A stretch of DNA of 64,000 bases from Pyronema omphalodes (lineage: Eukaryota; Ascomycota; Pezizomycetes; Pezizales; Pyronemataceae). The translations under genes and the position numbers were made by a program. Of this stretch, positions 41,661 through 50,968 are shown piece by piece. Position 1 is the stretch's first letter. Each line of letters begins with the position of its first letter. The notes under the pieces were generated by a model that worked only from the letters and a program-made list of their open reading frames with translations, was not told the DNA's origin and made no database searches. The stretch spans positions 237,939 to 301,938 of the forward strand of contig JAJJXM010000069.1 of the NCBI GenBank assembly GCA_024516155.1, written 5' to 3'.

Positions 41661-42420
41661 GTTTCTCGCTTGAGGTCTCGGCTATTTCGTAGTATTCGTC
41701 GGGAGCGGAAGGTTGTTGGAGCGTGAGGGTATTCCGGATATCACCACTCGTGCCCTCCTCTGGTTTTCCTTCTTGGTCGTGAACAAGACAAATGTCGTCA
41801 TTTTCGCTGGGGTACTCGTCATCGTCTTCAGTACTTCGGTCCAGGCTGCGGTTTCCTTCTGGGTTGAAATTGCGTTCGTACAGTCGGATTGCTGCTTCCT
41901 CCGGGACAGTTTTGGCGTGGGGGGACAAATCCAAGCATTCCCTTGCACATTTTTCGGAGTCGAAGGTTACCTTTCCTTCCTTCCAATCAATGTTCGGATT
42001 GTGTTTTTTCAGCCATGGCAATCCTACGATGATGGGGGAATTGCCTATGGTGATACAGTGTAATTTAATTCGTTCGTGGTGATTGTTTATGGTCAGCCAC
42101 ACGGTGGTGTCGTGCGTGACTGGTCCGCTCGCAATTTCCCTCCCGTCTACGGTTAATACTCTTCGTACTATTGTCTTTTTATCAAGGGGAAGTTTGATTT
42201 TTCCGGCGTAGTCTTTGTCTATGAAGTTTTCGGTAGCCCCGCAGTCTACCATAGCTGTAGTTTTATGTGTCTCTTTGTTTTTTCCTTGAATCCTGACTTC
42301 TAAAATAATTTTCTCGTCACGTTGGTATCTCCCTATACTCGAAATAATGAAGGGATTTTCCGGAGGCTTCGGGTTAATGTTTTTCTTCCCCAGGAGTGTG
42401 TCCGTCTTCTTTACTCCTGG
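41647..42420 (-). CDS. G3 aspartic protease and acidic linker
   Basis: In the -1 frame relative to gag, open from near the gag stop and with an ATG at 42252. The catalytic triad is in MVDCGATENFIDKDYAGKIK. Flap and substrate-fold residues include GNSPIIVGLPWLKKHN. An acidic linker (RSTEDDDEYPSENDD) follows, as in G2. It ends at TAA 41647 just after KPKKS, one base out of frame with RT. It cuts the Gag-Pol precursor in particles. G2 and G3 share CCCCAGGARTAA at the gag end, where the frame change must occur. No classical slippery heptamer is visible there. Confidence 0.85.
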   Translation of the reverse strand, partial: PGVKKTDTLLGKKNINPKPPENPFIISSIGRYQRDEKIILEVRIQGKNKETHKTTAMVDCGATENFIDKDYAGKIKLPLDKKTIVRRVLTVDGREIASGPVTHDTTVWLTINNHHERIKLHCITIGNSPIIVGLPWLKKHNPNIDWKEGKVTFDSEKCARECLDLSPHAKTVPEEAAIRLYERNFNPEGNRSLDRSTEDDDEYPSENDDICLVHDQEGKPEEGTSGDIRNTLTLQQPSAPDEYYEIAETSSEKPKKS

Positions 42421-43481
42421 GGATCCTCTTTTCCCGATTCGTCGGTTTCCTCACTTTCGTCCATGGTTGTTTCTGCAGCTCGGAAAGGTTTCTTCGGAGG
42501 AAAAGGCTTTTTGTTGGGACAGCGGGCGGAGAAATGTCCGGTCTTTCCACACCGGAAACACTCATTATTCTTTCGTCGTCGTTCTTCCTCGAGTCTATCC
42601 CTGCCTCGGGATCTTCGAGTGGCGTCAAGTTCCATTGGGGTGGGTTCGGGTAGCACGTTGTCGTGAGCTCGTGAGTACGGGGCAGAGGTCTCTCTAAAGT
42701 CCCGGTAATACGGGGGGTCACTTCGGGTTCGAAGCGTGCGGAAGTTGAAGAGCCGGTTGTCAAGGGCGATGGATTTGTTGACATAATCCGTGATGTTCCG
42801 GGGTTTTTCGTCAAGGAGAGCGAGTTGCTTCTGGACTTCCATGTTCAATCCATCGTGGAATTGGTCGATATACATGGCGTCGTTATAGTCTAAGTCTGCC
42901 ATGATTCGCTGGAAGTCCGCCCAGTATGCAGCTGCGGAACGATTTCCCTGCTTGATTGTCTTGAACTTTCGGCGAGCCACCTCTTTGCTGTCCGCTTCCC
43001 CAAACGCCCTACTGATGGCGGTTTTGAATTCCACCCAAGTCGCATATTTGGGGACCCCCTCTTGCATGGATGGTTCGATCCAGGACCATGCGTTTCCTCT
43101 GCATCTGGCGCTGGCATAATTGACCTTCTTACTGTCTTGGTCGAATTTGTTTGCCTCGCAATTGAATTTCAATTCGCATTGGATGAGGAATGCCCGTAAC
43201 TTCGATCTCTCGCCGTAGTACAGTTCCGGGTCTTCTATTTTCGGCTGCCCAGATAGAGGAGGTTGGTAGAGCTGTTGTAGGAGCATTTGGAGTTGGTCCG
43301 TTGTCATTTGGACCGCCGAGAAGGGGGGTCCTGGGTTTCCGAGCGGAGTTGACATTCCGGAGTTGTTTTCGTCCGTAGCGGGGGTTTGTGGTCTCGATAG
43401 GTGTTCTGGGGTTACGGGGCTTGCAGGTCGGGCGTGTTCGTCGATTGCTTCGCCGAGTTCCTTGAATTGGAAAGGATCCAG
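42411..43481 (-). CDS. gag: G3 Gag polyprotein
   Basis: The conserved region starts at FQFKELGE, but the first ATG in frame (43355, MSTPLGNPG) lies downstream of it. I place the start at a CTG (43481-43479) with A at -3 and G at +4, aligned with a GTG in G2. The frame is open back to a TTG in the primer site (43535). Gag core: YYGERSKLRAFLIQCELKFN, YASARCRGNAWSW, FGEADSKEVARRKFK, AYWADFQRIM. The zinc knuckle CFRCGKTGHFSARC is near the C-terminus. It stops at TAA 42411. No internal damage seen. The start remains uncertain. Confidence 0.88.
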   Translation of the reverse strand: MDPFQFKELGEAIDEHARPASPVTPEHLSRPQTPATDENNSGMSTPLGNPGPPFSAVQMTTDQLQMLLQQLYQPPLSGQPKIEDPELYYGERSKLRAFLIQCELKFNCEANKFDQDSKKVNYASARCRGNAWSWIEPSMQEGVPKYATWVEFKTAISRAFGEADSKEVARRKFKTIKQGNRSAAAYWADFQRIMADLDYNDAMYIDQFHDGLNMEVQKQLALLDEKPRNITDYVNKSIALDNRLFNFRTLRTRSDPPYYRDFRETSAPYSRAHDNVLPEPTPMELDATRRSRGRDRLEEERRRKNNECFRCGKTGHFSARCPNKKPFPPKKPFRAAETTMDESEETDESGKEDPQE

Positions 43482-43529
43482 CGTCGGAGGGAGTGGTATC
43501 TTGTCGGGTGTTGGGTACCTCGGGGGGAG

Positions 43530-43539
43530 ACGCAATCAA
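43530..43539 (-). other. G3 putative self-priming primer-binding site
   Basis: TTGATTGCGT on the minus strand, one base after the 5' LTR. It pairs over 10 bases with ACGCAATCAA in the LTR (43783-43792, minus strand). Confidence 0.65.
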
Positions 43540-43540
43540 A

Positions 43541-44497
43541 TGTTAAGCACCACCGGCGGTTAGGCAAGGAGGTAGGCAACACGATTGTTCTTACGGTAGT
43601 CCTGTTGAGAGTTCTACAGGAAGGGTTTCTAGGAGGGGAATTCTCTAACGTGGGGAAAGGAGTGAAGTTGGGGACGGAGTTGGGGGTCTGGGGTTAGGGT
43701 TAGAGGTTACTCCTATTCGGTGATCTCGTTCACAGAAAGGACGGACGAATCAAGGGAGAAGAAGGTGGATGTTGAAAGTAAATTGATTGCGTGGAGAATA
43801 TGTACGTGTCCTATCTGTCCCCCTTTATACCTTTTCGTCCCTCCTCTTCTCATCGACGCCCGAGGGTCAATTCTGTCGTACCTTCGACACTTCGGATTTC
43901 CCAGAATCCTCCCCGTCCTTCTCCACGCCTCAACCTGTAATCACAATGTTTACTAACTAATACTTCTAACTATTACGTGATGCCTTTCGCTTCCTTTTCC
44001 CCCTTTTTGTTCTTTTATCTTTTCACCGCTCGAGTCCATTCGGGAGCTAAGCGAGCCTCCCTTGCCTCGACATTTTCATACCCGAAACCCCTTCTTCGCC
44101 TACACCTTTTTCGCCTATCTTTTTCCCTACTCCTTTTCCGATCCGTTTCACCGAGCGTCTTCGTTCTTATCGTGAAGCCCCTGTTCGTTCGGGGTTCCAT
44201 AATTCGAGCAGCGGAATTGTCATAGCTCGCTTCCTCACGGTATTCCGGTTAACTCCCGGCTCCCTGATTCCCTATCGCGTTCCTCGCTTCCATCCCTCAT
44301 TCGCTTATTTCTTTTCTCGTTAATTCCTTCCTGAGGGGGTGTATCAACCCTAGCCTCGGAATCCCCAACAATGGTGATTTCCTAGTCTTTCCTCTCCGTG
44401 GTAAATAGGTACCCTACGGCCACGGTTATGCCCAGTGTCCAAAAGATACCCACCGTAATGGAGGCTCCTAAGAGCATGTCAAAGTTGATTCTTGACA
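43541..44497 (-). repeat. G3 5' LTR (right on the + strand)
   Basis: 957-bp partner of 36992-37948. It includes a telomere-like GGGTTAGGGTTAG on the + strand near 43692. Confidence 0.93.
43783..43829 (-). promoter_or_regulatory. G3 TATA box and self-primer sequence
   Basis: On the minus strand TATAAA starts at 43829 and ACGCAATCAA starts 37 nt downstream at 43792. The spacing and the ten bases are the same as in G2, although the surrounding LTR sequence differs. Confidence 0.7.
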
Positions 44498-44502
44498 CTG
44501 AC

Positions 44503-45382
44503 AAAGAAAATCGACGAACAGCAACAAGTCATTTCGGCGCCCCCCTCACCGAACCTCACGGCCTCTTCCTCAGCGATGGAAGAGATGACTATGCAACTGT
44601 CCGTCGTCCAACATGACATTCAGGATGTCCTGGACGCTGTCCGCAACCCTCCTGGCAAGAGAAAGCGAAGGGGAAGCGACCAGAACACCGAACCCACCTC
44701 ACCAACGACCAGAGCACCGGTCAACCACAAACCGAGAGCTGCATCACCAGTGCGAAGCCTGATGCACTCGAAACATGCGACTACCGCCGCCCAGGACAAG
44801 CTTGATGCCCTCAAGCCTATGTCCCCCCTACCTCTCCTCGCGATCACGTCAACCGATGCGACACCGGAACCTCACCCTGACAGTTCATCTGCTCAGGACA
44901 CACCTCTACCCGACGCCCCAAGCACTGCCCCTGCTGAGACGAACGGATGGAAGACTGTGGAGGCGAAGGCTACGCAGAAGAAAAAGATGAAAGCGCAGGA
45001 GACGAGACCTACGGCAGCGACACCCAGCAAGACCCCTACAACGAAGAATGGTGGAAGGGGAAAGAATACCCACCAACCCAGACAGACAACCCCCTCCGCA
45101 AAGAAGACTTGGGCAGAAGTCGTCAAGAGCGGAGGCATCAACGTCCAGATTGTGCTTGGGAATGGCAATCTTGGACTTACAACACCACCGACAAGAAGGG
45201 GAGAGAGGCGAGGCGGGGCAGCGAGAAGGCTGAGGAAGAAGGAGGGAGAAGGGGAGAGAGGGGAGGAGAAGAGGGGCAGGGCGGGCCCGGGTGTTTCAAA
45301 GGGCAAAGAGTCAGGAGACACCGGCGGAGGAGTTGAGAGAGGGGAGGAGAGTGGGGGCGTAGGTGGCCCGGCGGCTGTTTAA
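44503..45382 (+). pseudogene. C2 ORF1-like gene, 3' half
   Basis: It continues after G3 in register: KKIDEQQQVISAPPSPNLTA. It includes the basic cluster GKRKRRG, TWAEVVKSGG and the Glu/Arg/Gly-rich tail ending GGPAAV, stop 45380-45382. Removing G3 and one target duplication leaves one uninterrupted frame, so G3 insertion is the only lesion seen. Confidence 0.85.
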
Positions 45383-45714
45383 CTTTGCTTTGGTTTTGTT
45401 TTTGCTTTGTGGGGGAAATAAAGGCGGAAAAATGGTTAAAAATGGGAGGGGAAGGGTGGAGGAAATGGGGGAACGACCCGGCGAGGTGGCCTCCGAGCGT
45501 ACAGGGCTCCTGGAACAGACGACGCTTGACGAACAAAGGCACAACGAGATTTGGGGGTCTACAACCCCACACCCTAACGACAAGCTCTGGGGCATACCCA
45601 GTGAGAGCTCGGCCTGACACCCGGGTTTCTTACTTTTGTATTTACTGTAAATTCCGCCATAACCTTACGGTTGGATGCGTGTATGAGTTAATAAATAAAT
45701 AAATAAATAAAACA
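45383..45714 (+). other. 3' UTR of C2 (D-type)
   Basis: Shared module at about 45400-45530 (GGGGGAAATAAAGGCGG), a D-type middle, the hairpin AACC/TTAC/GGTT at 45661-45672 and an AATA-repeat tail. Confidence 0.8.
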
Positions 45715-47574
45715 AAAAAGCCCCCGGTCCCGACATGATAACGTTCGCATGCCTGAGGAGAGCCTACGATGCAATCCCCAAGGTGTTCGATACGCTGTAT
45801 GCAAGGCTAGGTGACAAAGGATACCACCCACGGTGCTGGCGTGAAGCAACGACGGTGGTTATCCCGAAACCGAATAAACCTGACTACAGCGCAGTTAAGG
45901 CCTATCGACCCATCGCTTGCTGAACTGCATGGGAAAAATCTTGGAAAAACTTATGGCAACCCGGCTCAGCCTTATGGCGGAGTCACACAACATACTGCAT
46001 GCAGACCAGATTGGCGGGCGCCCCAAATGCTCGGCTATCGACAGTGCAATGGCCCTAACGCACGAGGTCGAAGCGAATGCGGGGCGCCGCATGGTGACCT
46101 CCGCCCTATTTTTAGATGTGCGAGGAGCCTTCGACAATGTCTCCTCCGCGTGCCTCCTCACGACAATGCGTACACTGGGCTGCCCAACCGCAGTTGTCTC
46201 CTGGTGTTCGACTTTCCTAAACGACAGGACGACAGCCCTATCATTCGACGGACGAACAGACATACAGCGACCTTTTAGGACGGGCATCCCCCAAGGTTCC
46301 CCGGCGTCCCCCATTCTCTTCCTCATCTACCTGCGCCCTCTATTCGACAAATTACAAAAGACTCACCCCACGTTATGGACCCCGAGCTACATGGACGACG
46401 TAGCTCTCGTTGCACACGGGCGTACCAGAGAAGAGAATGCCCACGAACTGGAACTCGCGGCTCGCACCGCCTTCGAATGGGCCCGAACAAATGCTGTAGA
46501 ATTTGATGATTGGAAATCGGAGCTGCTGCATTTTCATCGCTCCCGCATTGACACACTCACCGTCACCATAAACATACGCTTGCCAAACGGAACCATCATT
46601 ACCCCAGGGACGAAAGGAGGACGGACGGATGTGGTTCGGTGGATTGGGATATATTTTGACAGAAAACTCTCCTTCTCATATCATGTAAAAACGAGACTGA
46701 CGGCCGCCGCTAGGTCCCTCAATGCCCTCCGAAGCCTTGTCCGTCACGAAACAGGTTTGTCCCCGTCTGCGACGAGAACACTTTACATAGCGTGTGTGCT
46801 GTCTAGGTCCGACTTTGGTTCCGAGATCTGGTGGACAGGGCAAAAAAGCCTCGCCAATTTACTACAAACGCAACAAAACTCTGCCCTCCGCCGAATTCTG
46901 AACGCTTTCGCCTTGACGCCAATCTTAGCCCTACACAACGAAGCAGCTATCCCCACGGTTTCAGTCCGCCTACACCACCGCACTCGCAAATACGTCCTCC
47001 GTCTCCTCTCTCTCCCCCCCAATCACCCCGTCGTCAGACGCTGCCCCTCCTCCTTCCCCGTTCCCGATTGCTTCCACTCCTCCATCTGCAGCCCATACGA
47101 GTATGACTATCATTGGCAGTCACCAGGCACGGCCCCCTCCCATCTCGTCACTATGCTCCGCTCCGTCAGCAAGTGGGTGCTACCTGACGACATCATCGAA
47201 AACACATCGCAACACAATCCTGCCCCATGGGAGCGCCCCCGCCTCAACATCAACATCACCTCCCTCCCGAAGCCAGAGGCGGCTACAGCACACACAACAC
47301 TGCTCCAGACCCTCCGCGCAGACCCCCGCAACATTATCGCATACACTGACGGTTCGCAACTAAATGGAAGAACCGGAGCGGGATATTGCATCACCGACGG
47401 TCTATCTCGCCGAGTGGAAGAACTTATCCCAATGGGCGATACAACAGAAATGTTTGACGCTGAGCTTAGAGCAATACATGACTGCCTTACGACCTGCCAA
47501 AAAGCCATCACCCTCAACAGACACACCCGCCACAAAATACACATATTTACCGACAATCCGGCAGCCATCCTCCA
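45715..47574 (+). pseudogene. LINE D1 ORF2, RT and first RNase H copy
   Basis: It begins KAPGPDMITFACLRRAYDAI. One frameshift lies near 45915-45925 (RPIA then LLNCMGK). RT follows with GIPQGSPASPILF and YMDD (about 46388). RNase H starts YTDGSQLNGRTGAGY and reaches FTDNPAAIL at 47574, where a foreign gag fragment intervenes. It is closest to D2. Confidence 0.85.
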
Positions 47575-47892
47575 ACTGAATTGATCGATGCAGGTTTCAT
47601 CATTATATCTTAGGGTGGATTTGATTCTCTGAAATTCGGCCCAGTATGCAGCGGCGGATTGTGCGCCCTGCCTGATCATCTTAAATTTTCTTCTTGCTAC
47701 TTCTTTGGAGTCGGCTTCCCCGAAAGCGATACTAACAGCGGTCCTGAAGGTCTCCCAGGTTATATATACGCTTTTCCCCTCCTTGATGGACGGCTCGAGC
47801 CATGCCCAAGCGTTACCTCTGCATCGGGAGCTCGCATAGGTTACCTTCTTTCGTTCGGTGTTGAACCTATTCCCTTCGCAATTGAACTTGCA
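47575..47892 (-). pseudogene. Captured gypsy gag fragment (G2/G3-like)
   Basis: On the minus strand it encodes CKFNCEGNRFNTERKKVTYA, SSRCRGNAWAWLEPSIKEG and GEADSKEVARRKFK up to the SAAAYWAEFQRI and YIDQF region, an internal piece of a G2-like gag. There is no LTR and no target duplication. It sits between two copies of the same LINE segment (47235-47574 and 47893-48232). Chopped retrotransposon cDNA captured during break repair would fit. Confidence 0.8.
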
Positions 47893-48988
47893 CCCCCGCC
47901 TCAAGATCAACATCACCTCCCTCCCGAAGCCAGAGGCGGCTACAGCACACACAACATTGCTCCAGACCCTCCGCGCAGACCCCCGCAACATTATCGCATA
48001 CACCAACGGTTCACAACTAAACGGAAGAACCGGAGCAGGATACTGCATCACCGACGGCCTACCTCCCCGAGTGGAAGAACTCATCCCGATGGGCGATACA
48101 ACCGAAGTATTTGACGCTGAGCTTAGAGCAATACACGACTGCCTTACGACCTGCCAAAAAACCATCACCCTCAACAGACACACCCGCCGCAAAATACACA
48201 TTTTTACCGACAATCAGGCAGCCATCCTCCACGCCTCCCGCTCCTGCTACGGTCCCGGCCAAGAACTTGCCCTCTCGATTCTCACGACGGTGTCCGCTCT
48301 TGGCCGATTCGGATCGTCCGTAACGCTACATTGGGTCCCCGGCCACACAGACATCCCCGGGAACGACACAGCCGACCTCCTGGCAAAAACAGCTACCTCC
48401 CTTAATCCAACCGCGCCTCCCCCGATTTCCCTCTCCTGGGTTAGACGCCAGGTACGAGAGCAATATGTTACCGACTGGGTAAACTGGTACTCTTCATCAC
48501 CGAAGCCCAAGACGTACGACGCCCCCCACCGCAAAAGACTTGACAACGCATACACTACCGTCCCGCGTAAGATATCGACGGCCATACTGGGACTTCGCAC
48601 AGGCCATGGATATTTTTTGGACTGCCTAGCACACCCCCCCACCGCCAAATACCCCTCCCGCTCCTGTCATTGCCCACTACATCCCCCACAAACCCCCAAA
48701 CACCTAATCCTCTCCTGCCCGAACTTTAACACACAGCGGACTGAACTACGCCATACACTACACATCCCCCGACGACGCCAACTGACTCTCTCCACGATCT
48801 TGTATACGACCGCCGGCACGAAAGCTCTGTCCACCATGGTCTCGGACACCAAGGCGGCGACCGCCGGATGGGCACACGCGAAGTTGAGTACTCACCCCGC
48901 AGAAGAGGACACCCCTCGTACACTGACGACAGGCTGGGGGACGCTGCTGGACCTAACGGACGAGCACGCGGAAACCCACGATAACTAA
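47893..48988 (+). pseudogene. LINE D1 ORF2, second RNase H copy to C-terminus
   Basis: It restarts about 340 bp upstream of where the first part ended and repeats ITSLPKPEAATAHTTLLQTL up to FTDNQAAIL with about 4-5 percent differences. It then continues with PGHTDIPGNDTADLLAKTAT, CHCPLHPPQTPKHLILSC and GWGTLLDLTDEHAETHDN, stop at 48986-48988. The divergence suggests the two parts came from different D copies. Confidence 0.85.
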
Positions 48989-49717
48989 TGAAAAAAAAAA
49001 AAAAAAACAAAAAAAAAAAATTAAAAATAAAAAAAAAAAAATAAAAATAAAAATAAAAAAAAACATAATAAAATGATGGGAATGACGACGGGAGGAAGGG
49101 CACGCGAGAGGGAGGAGACACAGGGGACGAGGAGCGAGGCAGAGGGGGCAGGAGGAGCACCGGGGGGATGAGGAGGGGTTACTTTTCCTGTTTTCTTTTG
49201 TTTCTTCGGGGGGGGGGTCAAGGGGAACGTGAGATGGGCGAGGAGGCGAAGAGGAAAGGCGCGCGGGAAAGGAGATTGGAGACGGTGACGAGTGAGAGGT
49301 GATGATGCGCGGAGGTAGAGAAGGAGAAGAGGCGCGGACGGAGAGATGGGAGAGAGGGGAGGCGCGGGGGCGGTGGCCCGGAGGAGTTACTTTTTCTTTT
49401 GTTCTGTTTTTGCTTTGTGGAGGAAATAAAGGCGGGAAAATGGTTAAAAATGGGAGGGGAAGGGTGGAGGAAATGGGCGATCGACCCGGCGAGGTGGCCT
49501 CCGAGGGCACAGGGCTCCTTGCACCTGACGACGCTAGATGAAAAACTGCACGGCGAGACTTGGGAGACTACACTCCCCCCCACATAGACAGCTCTGGGGC
49601 TTACCCAGTGGGGACCTGGCATCACCCCCAGGTCCTCAACATTGTATTTAATTTGTAGATTCCGCCATAACCTTACGGTTGGATGCGTGTATGAATAAAT
49701 AAATAATAAATAAATAA
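48989..49717 (+). other. 3' UTR of LINE D1
   Basis: An A-rich tract (about 48990-49070) comes first, then a purine-rich part, the shared module (about 49415-49545), the hairpin AACC/TTAC/GGTT (49669-49680) and an AAAT/AATA tail abutting the target duplication at 49718. Confidence 0.8.
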
Positions 49718-49731
49718 TTGCCCACGCCCCC

Positions 49732-50968
49732 CAGACACAGCAAAACACAGCCCTCCGGAGAATACTCAATGCTTTTGCCTCTACGCCCGTCCTGGCCCTC
49801 CACAACGAGACCGCACTCCCTCCGGTAGCAATTCGCCTGGATAACCGACAACGGAAGTACACTCTTCCGATCCTCACCCTACCATCCTCACACCCGGTTG
49901 TCACACGGTGCCCAGTATCCTTCCCCGCACCGAGCACCGACGAAGCATCCATCGACACCAACTCCTAGTACAACACCAGTGGCACGACCCAGGGAAAGCC
50001 CCTTCGCGCCTCCTCCACACGATACGAACACTCTCCCCATGGATCCAACCGAATGAGGAAATGGAAAACACCACCCAACACCCATAGGAAGATGAGCTGG
50101 CCCACACAATGACCATCGACATCTCGTCCTCGCCGAAGTCCGAAGCCGCCGACGAACACCTCCTCCTCACCCACACCCTCCGTCGATGCCCCGACACCAT
50201 CCTAGTCTAAACAGATGGCTCCCAACTCGCTGACAACACCGGAGCGGGTTTCACCATTAACCACGGAGTGCCACACCCGGTAAACTCTATCGTACCCCTG
50301 GGAGATCGAGCCGAAGTCTTTGACGCCGAGGTAATGGCACTACTTGAGAGCCTGCGCACCTGTCTCACCTACACCCGCCGACACTCCCTGTATGACAGAC
50401 ACATCCATATTTGCACTGATAAACAAGCTGCAATACGACGCGCATCCCACCTCCAGAAAGGTTCTGGTCAACCAGCTGCTCGGGACATCCACGCAACTGC
50501 TCAAGAACTCGCAGACCTCGGAACGTCCGTTACAATCCACTGGGTTCCGGGACACACCGACATCCCCGGAAACGAAACAGCCGACGAACTCGCACGCATG
50601 GCCACGACGATGCCCCCTCGACGTAGACAGCCAGTCTCCCTCACCTGGCTACGCCGCTGAGCCCGCAAACGTTACACTGAGGAGTGGGCCGACTAATTCG
50701 CCTCCTCCGCACAACCACGCACATACTCTCCGCCTCACCGATGACGGATGGACCCAGCATACACCGACTACCCCCGCTGGATCTCAACGGCTATCCTAGG
50801 CCTACGCACCGCCCACAGATACTTTCCAAACTACCTTGCCCACCCTCCGACCGACGCATACCCATCTTGAGCATTCTTGTGCCCAATACACCCTCCTCAG
50901 AGACCGAAGCATCTCCTCCTCAGCTGCCCTGAATTCCGGAACGCCCGATCGACACTGAGGAAGGACCT
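49732..50968 (+). pseudogene. LINE F3 ORF2, right piece, heavily decayed
   Basis: It continues the frame of 9789-9910: ILNAFASTPVLALHNETALP and on through RNase H (FDAEVMALLESLRTC, PGHTDIPGNETADELA). Several in-frame stops are seen, including TCTAAACAG where YTDGS is expected (about 50208) and one at CGCTGAGCC (about 50656). It is the oldest element in the window. It ends at 50968 against C4. F1 is its nearest relative here. Confidence 0.8.

Larger units (their letters stand above)
36992..44497 (-). mobile_element. Gypsy G3: nearly complete LTR retrotransposon with extra ORF3
   Basis: 7.5 kb with 957-bp LTRs (36992-37948 and 43541-44497) and the target duplication CTGAC at 36987-36991 and 44498-44502. 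On the minus strand the order is gag, protease, RT-RNase H-integrase-chromodomain, ORF3. The LTRs differ by about nine substitutions by eye. The only coding defect seen is a one-base shift in an A-run between protease and RT (about 41650). It is related to G2 and more distantly to G1, which lacks ORF3. It inserted in the C2 ORF. Confidence 0.93.
36218..45714 (+). mobile_element. Element C2, split by gypsy G3
   Basis: It begins with the full 5' box (36218-36263), then 5' UTR, ORF, and a D-type 3' UTR with hairpin (45661-45672) and AAAT tail. Its own segments are 36218-36991 and 44503-45714. It lacks a visible target duplication, and D1 lost its endonuclease region at the insertion. Confidence 0.85.
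9911..49717 (+). mobile_element. LINE D1, one insertion expanded to about 40 kb by nested elements
   Basis: The 5' end is the shared 5' box at 9911-9961 and the 3' end is a D-type hairpin plus AAAT tail at 49669-49717. The 14-bp flanks 9897-9910 and 49718-49731 match, which shows a single LINE insertion. Its own segments are 9911-10091, 23929-25810, 36047-36217, 45715-47574 and 47893-49717. The rest is G2 (with A2 and C1), the F1/F2 tandem, C2 (with G3) and a gag fragment. About 1.3 kb of its ORF2 (the endonuclease) is missing at the C2 insertion. All its ORFs are broken. Confidence 0.85.

Noticed and set aside
43680..43700. Telomere-like GGGTTAGGGTTAG in the G3 LTRs and GGGTTAGGG in the G2 3' LTR
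   Set aside because: Only one or two repeat units inside LTRs, so not a telomere or interstitial array.
47110..48213. 367-codon minus-strand frame
   Set aside because: Mostly antisense to D1 ORF2. Only its middle is real coding sequence, namely the captured gag fragment annotated separately.
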